From Marinicella meishanensis (GTDB lineage: Bacteria; Pseudomonadota; Gammaproteobacteria; Xanthomonadales; Marinicellaceae), in the NCBI RefSeq assembly GCF_019931145.1, contig NZ_JAIOUV010000004.1:310001-374000 (forward strand): a stretch of 64,000 nucleotides of DNA. The letters are read 5' to 3'. The notes under the pieces are model-generated. The model did no database searches, had not been told where the DNA came from, and saw only the letters and a program-made list of their open reading frames with translations. Within the stretch, counting starts at the first letter, position 1. The number at the start of each line of letters is the position of its first letter. Positions 15,747 to 24,571 of the stretch are shown here, one piece after another. Position numbers and translations under genes: made by a program.

Positions 15747-16745
15747 GTGCGCTATTTATTGATCTTAATGTGCAGCCTGTCTGTCCACGCCCAAACCAAC
15801 GTCGAAACCACCATCCCTGTAACCACCCAACCGCTCGGTGAGGTGCTGATTGAACGCCGCCTGACTGCCAACGCCGAAGTGGTGGCAAAGAACAACAGCC
15901 AGTTGTCCACCGAAATCACCGCCGTGGTGCAAGCCGTTGAAGTGGAGCTGGGAGATGCGGTGACCCAAGGCGACTTGTTGGTGCGTTTGGATGCCACCGA
16001 TGTGAACTTGCAATGGGAACAAGCCAAGGCCAACATTCAGGCCGCCCAAGCCCGCCTGACACAGGCCGAGTTGCGCCTGGAACGGGCCAATGAGCTGAAA
16101 CAAAGCCAGTACATCTCGGCCGATGATTTGTTGGCCCGAGAGACCGATGTGGCGGTGTTGCGGGCCGACTTGTTGCGGCTCAAAGTGGCGGAAAAATCAG
16201 CCGCCCGACAGGTCGAAAAAACCCGCATCCATGCCCCTTTTAACGGCGTGGTGACCGCCCGCCAAGCCCAACTGGGACAATTGTTGGTCACCGGCTCACC
16301 GGTGCTGAATTTGGTGCAGCGCGATGCCGCGCAAGTGCATGCCAAGATTCCCAGTCACACCGCCGCGCAGTTGGCTGCGGCCAACCGCTTGGAGTTTGTC
16401 GCCTTGGACCAAACCGTGCCGGTTGAATTGTTGCAGTTGAGCGGCGTCATTGAAGCCCAATCGGCCTTACAAACCGCCCGTTTCAAACCCCTGGCAGCGG
16501 TGTTGGTCGGTCAAAGCGGACAATTGGTCTGGACCGTTGCCGGCCAAATGCTGCCCGCCGATTTGGTCATCAAACGCGATGGCCAACTGGGCTTTTTTAC
16601 CGCCAACGGCGATCGGGCCCAATTCAATCCACTGCCCGAGGCGCAAGAAGGCCGCCCAGCCGTGGTCAATTTCACCGTCAATCAACCGGTGATCATCGGC
16701 GGTCGTGAACGGCTGCAAGATGGCCAGGCCATCATGATCAAGTGA
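15747..16745 (+). CDS. RND efflux periplasmic adaptor (membrane fusion protein)
   Basis: The product of 332 residues has a signal peptide (RYLLILMCSLSVHAQ), a lipoyl-type hairpin (VEVELGDAVTQGDLLVRLD), a coiled-coil alpha hairpin (residues ~85-150, QAAQARLTQAELRLERANELKQ) and the barrel strand IHAPFNGVVTARQAQLGQLL. It bridges the inner-membrane pump to an outer-membrane channel. The GTG start is supported by a GGAG six bases upstream; longer frames upstream read as non-protein. It is 16 bp from the pump gene. No outer-membrane TolC gene or regulator is adjacent. Confidence 0.92.
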   Translation: MRYLLILMCSLSVHAQTNVETTIPVTTQPLGEVLIERRLTANAEVVAKNNSQLSTEITAVVQAVEVELGDAVTQGDLLVRLDATDVNLQWEQAKANIQAAQARLTQAELRLERANELKQSQYISADDLLARETDVAVLRADLLRLKVAEKSAARQVEKTRIHAPFNGVVTARQAQLGQLLVTGSPVLNLVQRDAAQVHAKIPSHTAAQLAAANRLEFVALDQTVPVELLQLSGVIEAQSALQTARFKPLAAVLVGQSGQLVWTVAGQMLPADLVIKRDGQLGFFTANGDRAQFNPLPEAQEGRPAVVNFTVNQPVIIGGRERLQDGQAIMIK

Positions 16746-16761
16746 GCGCAGGAGTCAAACC

Positions 16762-19700
16762 ATGAAATTTTGGTCCAACATCCTCACCAACCACCCACTG
16801 GTCAACATCCTGTTCACTGTGGTGGTGGTCATGGGTTTGATGTCCTACCTGATCATGCCGCGCGAACAAGACCCGGAGATCAACTTTTATTGGATCAACA
16901 TCAACACGGTGTTGCCTGGGGCCTCGGCCGAAGATGTCGAGAAACTGGTCACCTCACCGTTGGAAGATGCGATCAAAAACGTGCAAGACATCAGTTTCAC
17001 CAACTCCACCTCGCGCGAATCGGTGTCCAACATCCTGGTGCGCTTTCGCGACATCGGCGAACGCAACTTTGATAAACGGATCAACGACCTGCGGCGCGAG
17101 ATTCAAAACAAGGCCAGCGCCGAATTACCGGATGACGCCACCGACCCCTTGATCATTGAGCTGACCACATCCAACGGCTTTCCCACTGCCCTGGTGGTGG
17201 TCACAGGCCAGGCCGACGATGAGGTGCTGCGCTCACAAGCACGCAAAGTCAAAGAAGATTTGGAAGGTCTGCGGGGGGTCGATCAGGTCACCCCGTCGGG
17301 TTTGCACGATCCGGAAATTCACGTTGAATTCGATCCGGTGTTGTTGGCGGCCCATGGGTTGGATGCGGTGCAATTGGCCGAAACGGTGCGCGGGGCGTTT
17401 CGCGATGTGGCCGCCGGCAGTGCTGAAGTGGCTGGCAATGAATGGCTGGTGCGGGTGGCGGGCACCACCGATCAGCCGGGCCAAGTGGCCAACATCCAAC
17501 TGCCGGCGGTGGCCGGCAATGCCCTGACCTTGGATCAGGTGGCGACGGTCTCCAGAAGCCGCGAAGACCCGGCGCAACTGGCCGCGTATCAAGGCCAACC
17601 AGCGGTGTCTATGGCGGTGACCAAAGTGTCGATGGTCAACACCTTGCAGTTGGTGGATCGCATCAACGCCTACATCGAAGACAAAAACCAACAATTGGAA
17701 TCGCTGGGCATTGAATTGATTTTGGCCGATGACCAAACCATCCAAACCCGCTCGGCCTTGTCGATCATGCAAACCAATGCCGGCTTGGGTTTGATTTTGG
17801 TGTTGTTCGTCTGTTGGTTGTTCCTGGGCTTCAAAATTGCCTTTTTCGTGACCTTGGGCATTGTATTCTCCATCACCGGCACCTTGTGGGTGTTGAACAT
17901 GACCGGCAACACCTTGAACGTGTCGGTGCTGTTGGGCATTGTCATTGTCTTGGGGATGCTGGTGGACGACGCGGTGGTGGTGGTCGAAGCGATTTATTTT
18001 CGCATGCAGCGGGGGGCCGATGCCTTGACGGCGGCCTTGGACTCGCTGCGTGAAGTGGGCGCCCCGGTGACCGCCGGGGTGTTGACCACCATGGCGGCAT
18101 TTTTGCCACTGATGTTGCTGCCTGGCATTTTGGGCAAATTCATGTTCGTGATCCCATTTGTGGTGACCTTGGGCTTGGCCATCAGCTTGATCGAGGCGTT
18201 TTGGATCTTACCGGCCCATGTGATTGGCAGCGAAAAGAACAAAAACAAACCATCGCGAATCCGCCGAATGATGGCCCGATGGCGCCAACCGAAAAAACCG
18301 CCCCAGATGGCTGAGGCAGCACCAGATTTTCTTCCCAAAGGCGCCGCTGAGGATTGGCGCACCCGCTGGACCCGCAAATTGCGCACCAAATACACCCGCG
18401 TGTTGTGCTTCATGATGCGCCGACCTTATGTGATCATCGTGTTCGGCATCCTGTGTTTTGTCGGGGCGATCCAAATCATGCAACAGGAAAAAGTGAAAAC
18501 CGAATTTTTCACCTTTGACCCATTCCGCTTGTTTTATGTCAACGTCGACATGCCCTCCAACACCCCCTTGGAAAAAACCCTGGCGCAAACCATTGAGGTG
18601 GAAAAACGCCTGCGTACTTTTGTCGAGGACCACGAGATTCGCGCCATCACGTCCTTGGCGGGGATCAAGTTCACCGAGTTGGAAATCCTGTTTGGCGACC
18701 AGTACGGTCAGATTCAAGTTTCAATGATGCCCAAAACCGGTGACATGCGCTCGGTGCATGAACTGGTTGAGACGGTGCGTGAAACCCTGGTCAATACCCC
18801 GGGTGATGCGGTCATTTCCTTTTTGGAAATTTCCGGCGGACCGCCGGCCGGTAAACCAGTCAGTGTCAAAGTGCGCAGCGATGATTTTGTGGAACTGCGC
18901 GCCGCGGCCGATGAGGTGTTGGACATCGTCAACAACCGCGTCGAAGGGGCGCGAGAAGTGATCGACAACGACGTCCCGGGTCGTTCGGAATTGGTGCTGG
19001 AACTGAACCATGCCAACATCCGCCGTTTCGGCCTGGACCCCGGCACGGTGTCGCGCATGTTGCGTTTGCATCTGGACGGTGAAATCGTCGCCTTGATGCG
19101 CGATGAAGGCGAAAAAGTGGAGCTGAGGGTGCGTGCCCAACCGCGCAATTTACAGGCCATTGATGCCATCATGGACGATCCGGTGGCGCTGCCTGGTGGC
19201 GGCCAAACCACCTTTGCCAATCTATTCCATCAGAGCACGGCACAAGGTCGCAACACCATCCGCCATTACAACCTGCGCCGCGCCATCACGGTAGAAGCGG
19301 AGATCGATGTTGAGCTGACCAACACCGCCAAAATCAATGCCGACATCGTCAAAGCCTGGGAACAAGTCCGCAACCAATACCCGAACACCGACTTGGACTT
19401 TTCCGGTGAACTGGATGACGTCAATGAGAGCTTGGGGGCCATGGGTGCCTTGTTCATTTTGGGCTTGGGACTGATTTACTTGATCTTGGCCACCGAAATG
19501 CGCTCCTACTTCCAACCCTTTTTGATCATGGTCACCGTGCCGATGGCCTTCACCGGTGTGGTGTTTGGGCTGTACATCACTGACAACCCATTAAGCCTCT
19601 ATACGTTGTACGGCATCATTGCCCTGACCGGGATTGCCGTGAATGGCGCGATTGTGTTGATCTCGGCGGCCAATGAGCGCATTCAGTCGGGTAAACGGCC

Positions 19701-19923
19701 CTTGCATGCCACGGTCTACGCCGCCCGCCGCCGGGTGGTGCCGATCATCATGACCACCGTCACCACCATTGCCGGTTTGTTCTCCCTGGCCGCTGGCCTG
19801 GGCGGCCAATCCCTGCTGTGGGGACCGGTGGCCTCTTCGATCGTGTTCGGCCTGGCCTTTTCCTCCTTGTTGACCTTGTTCATGATTCCGGTGTTGTACC
19901 GACAGTTCATGAAACACCATTGA
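16762..19923 (+). CDS. RND-family efflux pump permease (AcrB/MexB superfamily)
   Basis: This 1053-residue inner-membrane proton antiporter has the hallmark TM1 (HPLVNILFTVVVVMGLMSYL), PGASAEDVEKLVTSPLEDAI in the porter domain, and TM4 VLLGIVIVLGMLVDDAVVVVEAI with the conserved aspartate pair. A second-half repeat with GIIALTGIAVNGAIVLISAANE follows. An insertion of ~50 basic/Pro-rich residues (NKNKPSRIRRM to RTRWTRKLRTKYTRV) separates the two halves in the cytoplasm. The substrate is unknown; the REQDPEINF start is typical of the HAE-1-like environmental branch. Confidence 0.94.
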   Translation: MKFWSNILTNHPLVNILFTVVVVMGLMSYLIMPREQDPEINFYWININTVLPGASAEDVEKLVTSPLEDAIKNVQDISFTNSTSRESVSNILVRFRDIGERNFDKRINDLRREIQNKASAELPDDATDPLIIELTTSNGFPTALVVVTGQADDEVLRSQARKVKEDLEGLRGVDQVTPSGLHDPEIHVEFDPVLLAAHGLDAVQLAETVRGAFRDVAAGSAEVAGNEWLVRVAGTTDQPGQVANIQLPAVAGNALTLDQVATVSRSREDPAQLAAYQGQPAVSMAVTKVSMVNTLQLVDRINAYIEDKNQQLESLGIELILADDQTIQTRSALSIMQTNAGLGLILVLFVCWLFLGFKIAFFVTLGIVFSITGTLWVLNMTGNTLNVSVLLGIVIVLGMLVDDAVVVVEAIYFRMQRGADALTAALDSLREVGAPVTAGVLTTMAAFLPLMLLPGILGKFMFVIPFVVTLGLAISLIEAFWILPAHVIGSEKNKNKPSRIRRMMARWRQPKKPPQMAEAAPDFLPKGAAEDWRTRWTRKLRTKYTRVLCFMMRRPYVIIVFGILCFVGAIQIMQQEKVKTEFFTFDPFRLFYVNVDMPSNTPLEKTLAQTIEVEKRLRTFVEDHEIRAITSLAGIKFTELEILFGDQYGQIQVSMMPKTGDMRSVHELVETVRETLVNTPGDAVISFLEISGGPPAGKPVSVKVRSDDFVELRAAADEVLDIVNNRVEGAREVIDNDVPGRSELVLELNHANIRRFGLDPGTVSRMLRLHLDGEIVALMRDEGEKVELRVRAQPRNLQAIDAIMDDPVALPGGGQTTFANLFHQSTAQGRNTIRHYNLRRAITVEAEIDVELTNTAKINADIVKAWEQVRNQYPNTDLDFSGELDDVNESLGAMGALFILGLGLIYLILATEMRSYFQPFLIMVTVPMAFTGVVFGLYITDNPLSLYTLYGIIALTGIAVNGAIVLISAANERIQSGKRPLHATVYAARRRVVPIIMTTVTTIAGLFSLAAGLGGQSLLWGPVASSIVFGLAFSSLLTLFMIPVLYRQFMKHH

Positions 19924-19944
19924 TGCGGCAGGTCTAATCAAACC

Positions 19945-20529
19945 ATGCAATTGATCTACACCCCCAAATCCCATTATGCCCGCAAGGACCGGATCCTGAT
20001 CGATGCCTTGGGCCTCGAGGTTGAACTGGTCGATGCCGGCAATGTCGCGGAACAAGACCCGGCCATCTTTGCCCACAATCCACTGATGAAAGTGCCGACC
20101 TTGATTGATGGCGAGCAGGTGGTTTACGAGTCGGACCACATCGCCGCTTACCTGGTGCGCCAGTTTGATCCCCAAGACCGCTTTGCGGTGTTGACCACCG
20201 ATCCGGACCAATTGAACCTGCGGGCGGTGATGAATGGGGTGATGGCGGCCGAAGTGGAGCTGGTGATGGCCGAACGCACGGGGATTGACACCCGCCAATA
20301 CGACCGCTTTGAAAAATTCCGCACTACTGTGCAGCAAGGCTTGCAATGGTTGGAACAACAGGTCGATGGCTTGTCATCACAACCCACTTACAACGGTTTT
20401 CATCTGGTCTGCCTGTGGGACCACCTGGTGTTGTACGACATGTTTGATTTACCCAGCGGCCAACTCAGCCAACGGGTGGCTGAGTTGTCGTCACTGCCCT
20501 ATGTGGCCAACAGCGTCCCGGTTGATTGA
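19945..20529 (+). CDS. Glutathione S-transferase family protein
   Basis: The thioredoxin-like N-domain has MQLIYTPKSHYARKDRILIDALG, NPLMKVPTLIDGEQVVYESDHIAAYLVRQF (cis-Pro and SNAIL/TRAP-type glutathione-binding ESD), and an alpha-helical C-domain follows. The Ser/Tyr near residue 10 may be catalytic. It lies 21 bp after the RND pump gene and may be co-transcribed, suggesting a detoxification unit. Confidence 0.88.
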   Translation: MQLIYTPKSHYARKDRILIDALGLEVELVDAGNVAEQDPAIFAHNPLMKVPTLIDGEQVVYESDHIAAYLVRQFDPQDRFAVLTTDPDQLNLRAVMNGVMAAEVELVMAERTGIDTRQYDRFEKFRTTVQQGLQWLEQQVDGLSSQPTYNGFHLVCLWDHLVLYDMFDLPSGQLSQRVAELSSLPYVANSVPVD

Positions 20530-20556
20530 TATTTAACCCGCGGTGGCTGATGCAAG

Positions 20557-20583
20557 ATTGGGTGTGGCTCCAGCAGCCCAATT
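20557..20583. terminator. Possible hairpin between convergent genes
   Basis: ATTGGGTG...and...GCAGCCCAAT can pair around a short loop in the 57-bp gap between the convergent GST and DUF285 genes. There is no clear T-run, so it is weak evidence. Confidence 0.35.
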
Positions 20584-20586
20584 CGA

Positions 20587-22197
20587 TCAGAGTTGACCTC
20601 GGCGCACGGATCGCCCAGCCACCAGCAACATGATCAACAACAAGCCCACGAGCATGACCGGGTCATCAACCGGCACCGGAACCGATTGGCTGCCCTGACC
20701 GGCGCAGTCCTGACCCAAATCTGAGATGCGCCATCCCTGTTGGTTGATCAGCACATTTCGGGCCACCGCTTGGCGACAAAAAAATGAATCACCGGCATCG
20801 AATTCGACATTGGCTTGGACCGATTGGCTGGCAAAGTTCAACAAAATGGCGTCATACAATTCCGTGGGCAGCGTCACCTCGCCAAGCATGTATGTCATGT
20901 TAATGACATTTGGGATGGTCCAGTTCGACATGTCCGGTGTGGCTGAATGCGCTTGCAAAAACATGCCCTCCATGTCCACGGCTGCTGACACATCCCACAG
21001 ACTGACATCAGGGTTGGCCATTTCAGCCCCATAAAACATCAAAAAGAAATGACTGACCGCAGACACGTCCCAACTGCCCACTTCTGGATCTGCCGAGGAA
21101 AACTGAAACATGCGGGACATGTCATTCACTGATGACACGTCCCACTGACTGACATCAGGATTGGAAGCGTTGTTGTATTGAAACATGTGAGACATATTCT
21201 CAACCGATGACACGTCCCAATCACTGACATCTGGATCGGCCAATCCGACACGGGCAAACATTCCGGGCATGTCAGTAACCGATGACACATCCCATGTACT
21301 GACGTCCGGATCTGCCACTGCGGCGTTGTAAAACATCCACGTCATGTTGGTCACCGAAGCCACGTTCCAATGACTGACATCCGGATTGGCTGATCCGGTA
21401 TCGGCGAACATCAATGACATGTCTGTCACCGATGACACGTCCCAAGCACTGACATCGGGATTGGCCAAGCTGTTGGTCTGCCAAGAGCCCAAGAACATGG
21501 CAGACATGTCAGTGACTGACGACACATCCCAGGAGCTGACATCTGGATTGGCTTGGTTGGCATAGGCAAACAGTTCTGACATGTCAGTCACTGCTGAGAC
21601 ATCCCAATTGCTGACATTGGGATTGGCCCCTGAAGCAGATCGGAACATACCAGACAAGTCAGTGACCGTCGACACATCCCAGGCACTGACGTTGGGATTG
21701 ACTGAGCGGGCAAACCAAAACATCTCGGATAAACTGGAGACACCAGTCAGGTTGGGCACATCGGTGGCCAACACCTCTAAGTGGGTGGCTGAGGCAAAGG
21801 CCCGCTCCATACTGCTCCAGAGACCCGTACCCCACTGGTCTACGGACAGTAACTTATCGGCATTGTCATAATGACCTGCTGGGTAAGACAAGAAACGCGG
21901 GAACCCAGTACCCATCCCACTGTTGTCTTTGATCCGAATGGTGTACACACCCGGCCCACCCAGGCCTGAATAATCACAGACATAATCGCCAGTCAAAGAA
22001 GAGGCTTCATCCACGCCATCGTCATTGCAGTCAACATTGAAATCATATCCAGCACCGGCTGTGGTGATCCTGAACACATCCGGTTCGGAAGTATCAGGTG
22101 CATCGGTTTGCACCGTAATCACAAAGTCATCGGCTGGAACCGCGGCGGCGGTTGCTGCGAGAAAAAATAAGATTGAATATAAAGTCCATTGTTTCAT
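20587..22197 (-). CDS. BspA-like DUF285-repeat surface protein with C-terminal membrane anchor
   Basis: The signal peptide KQWTLYSILFFLAATAAAVPA is followed by a domain starting DFVITVQTDAP, then about eleven repeats of ~25 residues with the core NPDVSxWDVSSVTDMSxMF. This is the DUF285/BspA leucine-rich-repeat-like unit that forms a solenoid and often mediates adhesion. The C-terminus has QSVPVPVDDPVMLVGLLLIM, a membrane helix and RSVRR, i.e. a tripartite anchor like IPTL/PEP-CTERM types, not the DGFE tail of its neighbours. The start ATG 22197 is used instead of a TTG two codons upstream. Confidence 0.88.
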   Translation of the reverse strand: MKQWTLYSILFFLAATAAAVPADDFVITVQTDAPDTSEPDVFRITTAGAGYDFNVDCNDDGVDEASSLTGDYVCDYSGLGGPGVYTIRIKDNSGMGTGFPRFLSYPAGHYDNADKLLSVDQWGTGLWSSMERAFASATHLEVLATDVPNLTGVSSLSEMFWFARSVNPNVSAWDVSTVTDLSGMFRSASGANPNVSNWDVSAVTDMSELFAYANQANPDVSSWDVSSVTDMSAMFLGSWQTNSLANPDVSAWDVSSVTDMSLMFADTGSANPDVSHWNVASVTNMTWMFYNAAVADPDVSTWDVSSVTDMPGMFARVGLADPDVSDWDVSSVENMSHMFQYNNASNPDVSQWDVSSVNDMSRMFQFSSADPEVGSWDVSAVSHFFLMFYGAEMANPDVSLWDVSAAVDMEGMFLQAHSATPDMSNWTIPNVINMTYMLGEVTLPTELYDAILLNFASQSVQANVEFDAGDSFFCRQAVARNVLINQQGWRISDLGQDCAGQGSQSVPVPVDDPVMLVGLLLIMLLVAGRSVRRGQL

Positions 22198-22385
22198 GAT
22201 CAACCCAATTTCATTTTTGAATGAACTGACATTTTAAGACTGCCCAAACCCAATTGCTGTTGACTGTTTGTATCAGTGTGTATCAATTTGAATTCAGGCC
22301 ACTGATTGATCCATTGGCATTCTATTGATGATTTAACAGAGATCAATCATGATAGAATCCATGGCTCCTCGAAAGACACTGATGC

Positions 22386-22883
22386 ATGAGTAACCACATT
22401 GACAGTTGGATGGAACGTTATGGCGCCTTTTTGGGTTGGGTCACTTTGATGATGGTGTTGCTCAGTTTTTTCACCGTGATCTCCCGCAACGTGTTCAATG
22501 CGGTGTGGATCCCGGTGCAAGAACTGGCGATCTACTGCCATGCCATGGCTTTGATGCTGGGTATGGTTTATGCCTGGCACCACGACCGTCACGTGCGGGT
22601 TGATGTGTTTTATCAGGGTTTTTCTGACCGCCAAAAACGCCTGGTTAATGGGTTGGGCACCTGGTTGCTGTTGGTGCCGATGATGGGTTTCATGGTGTGG
22701 TCTTGCTGGGACTACGTGATCGACTCTTGGCTGCGTCTGGAGGGTTCCGGTGAAACCGGTGGTCTGCCACTGATGTTTGTGTTCAAAAGCCTGCTGTTGT
22801 TGATGCCGGTCTCCCTGTTGGGCTATGTGTTGGCCGCCAGTTTCAAAAGTTTCAAAGCCCAATCCACTGAGGATTCCAACTGA
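22386..22883 (+). CDS. TRAP transporter small permease (DctQ-like)
   Basis: This 165-residue protein has four membrane segments and DctQ features: MMVLLSFFTVISRNVFN, VQELAIYCHAMALMLGMVYAW, HVRVDVFYQGFSDRQKR. It forms the membrane complex with the large subunit encoded immediately downstream; the two genes overlap by one base (TGATG). No DctP/TAXI substrate-binding gene adjoins, so the substrate is unknown. Confidence 0.9.
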   Translation: MSNHIDSWMERYGAFLGWVTLMMVLLSFFTVISRNVFNAVWIPVQELAIYCHAMALMLGMVYAWHHDRHVRVDVFYQGFSDRQKRLVNGLGTWLLLVPMMGFMVWSCWDYVIDSWLRLEGSGETGGLPLMFVFKSLLLLMPVSLLGYVLAASFKSFKAQSTEDSN

Positions 22884-24226
22884 TGGAAGCCTGGTGGGCT
22901 TTGTTGTTGTTTGTGGCCGTCACCGCGGTGTTGATGGCCGGCTTTCCGGTGGCTTTCACCCTCGGCGGGGTGTCCTTGTGGTTTGCCCTGATTGGCTTTA
23001 TGACCGGTTGGTTTGATGCCGATTTCATTGCTGCACTGCCCAATCGCCTCAATGGCATCTTGAGCAACGCCACCTTGATGGCGGTGCCGGTGTTTGTGTT
23101 CATGGGCGTGGTGTTAGAAAAAGCCAAATTGGCCGAATCCTTGCTGCAAAACATGGCCGCCCTGCTGGGCTCTCGCCCAGGCGGCTTGGGCTTTGCCTTG
23201 TTGATTGTGGGCATGTTGCTGGCCGCCAGCACCGGTATTGTCGGGGCCACGGTGGTGACCTTGGGCTTGTTGGCCATGCCGGTGATGCAAAAGAACGGGT
23301 ATGACCCGGCACTCTCAGCCGGCACCATATGTGCCTCAGGCACTTTGGGACAGATCATTCCCCCGTCGATTGTGTTGGTGTTGTTGGGCGATGTCTTGTC
23401 CAATGCCTACCAACAAGCCCAGTTGGAACTGCAGGTGTTCAATCCCAAAACCGTGTCGGTGCAAGACCTGTTCATGGGCGCGCTGATTCCAGGCTTGTTG
23501 TTGGTGTTGTTGTATGCTTTTTACTTGTTTTGGGTGCGTTGGCGCCGACCCGAGGCGATGCCGGCCATGGCTACCGCGGAACGGCCACCTTTGGGGCAAA
23601 TTCTGCGTTCATTGATGCCGCCGTTGTTTTTGATTTTGGCGGTGTTGGGCTCCATCATCAGTGGCTTCGCCACCCCCACCGAAGCGGCTTCGGTCGGCTC
23701 CATGGGTGCCTTGCTGCTGGCCGCCATCAATGGCAAATTATCGGTGTCCATGCTGCGCGAAGCATTGCAAGAAACCGTCAAAGTGACTTCCATGGTGTTC
23801 ATGATCTTGATCGGTGCCGCTTTGTTTTCATTGGTGTTCAAAGGCTTTCGGGGCGATGAAGCGGTTCAACATTTTTTGACCAACCTGCCTGGTGGTGAGT
23901 TAATGGCTTTGCTCTTGGTGATGCTGATCCTGTTCTTATTGGGGTTCATCCTGGATTTCATTGAGATCACTTTTGTGGTGATTCCGATCGTGGGACCCAT
24001 CCTGTTGATGATGGGTTATGATCCGGTGTGGCTGGGGATCATGATCGCCATCAATCTACAAACTTCATTCCTGACCCCACCATTCGGCTTCGCCTTGTTT
24101 TACTTGCGCGGAGTCAGTGACATCAGCACCAAAGCTTTGTACAAAGGCGTGATGCCATTCATTGTGCTGCAACTGTTGATGCTGGTGGTGTTGTATCACT
24201 ATCCGCAGCTGGTCGATTTGCTCTAA
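22883..24226 (+). CDS. TRAP transporter large permease (DctM-like)
   Basis: The 447-residue protein has ~12 hydrophobic segments with DctM signatures: AGFPVAFTLGGVSLWFALIG, LMAVPVFVFMGVVLEKAKLAE, STGIVGATVVTLGLLAMPVM, GTLGQIIPPSIVLVLLGD, ATPTEAASVGSMGALLLA. It carries out sodium-driven uptake of an organic acid or related solute together with DctQ and a periplasmic binding protein not present here. It is followed by a 345-bp gap. Confidence 0.92.
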   Translation: MEAWWALLLFVAVTAVLMAGFPVAFTLGGVSLWFALIGFMTGWFDADFIAALPNRLNGILSNATLMAVPVFVFMGVVLEKAKLAESLLQNMAALLGSRPGGLGFALLIVGMLLAASTGIVGATVVTLGLLAMPVMQKNGYDPALSAGTICASGTLGQIIPPSIVLVLLGDVLSNAYQQAQLELQVFNPKTVSVQDLFMGALIPGLLLVLLYAFYLFWVRWRRPEAMPAMATAERPPLGQILRSLMPPLFLILAVLGSIISGFATPTEAASVGSMGALLLAAINGKLSVSMLREALQETVKVTSMVFMILIGAALFSLVFKGFRGDEAVQHFLTNLPGGELMALLLVMLILFLLGFILDFIEITFVVIPIVGPILLMMGYDPVWLGIMIAINLQTSFLTPPFGFALFYLRGVSDISTKALYKGVMPFIVLQLLMLVVLYHYPQLVDLL

Positions 24227-24571
24227 AGATCAAGTATTTACTCAGTTTGGGTACCCGGTTTGACCTGGTTTTGTCCACTCAAATGGCTGAAGACTGGGGT
24301 CATTTGGTTACAATTGAAGGACCTCGTTGGGTACCCGCTTGGTCGTTTTATTGACTCATATACCCTTTTCCCGACCACAGATCTATCTGGTTGGGCTTTT
24401 ATCGGATCAAGCGGGATTCTTTTCAATGTCGCTGTGTTGACTTGGATTTGTTTTTTCTTATCAGTCACTTAGGTGTTTTTTTGTCCGAAGTCTGCCCACT
24501 ATTGGTCTCTGATTTTCACCAAAAATATTTGATTCAAAGGATCATGTGGTTTTTGCAATGAGGTAAAAACC
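24227..24571. other. Gap of 345 bp with two GGGTACCC palindromes, no gene seen
   Basis: No frame here looks protein-coding. The 15-nt string TTGGGTACCCGxTTG occurs at about 24247 and again at about 24327, 80 bp apart, each containing the 8-bp palindrome GGGTACCC. They could be binding sites for a regulator of the downstream secreted protein gene, or chance. A weak GAGG Shine-Dalgarno precedes the ATG at 24572. Confidence 0.4.

Noticed and set aside
20600-21760. Regular ~75-bp repeats that might be taken for a CRISPR array.
   Set aside because: They are imperfect, in frame, and encode the DUF285 protein repeats; there is no spacer-repeat alternation and no cas gene.
24238-24472. Two overlapping small frames in the gap after the TRAP genes.
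   Set aside because: Neither has a ribosome binding site, hydrophobic pattern or conserved-looking segment; they probably arise by chance.
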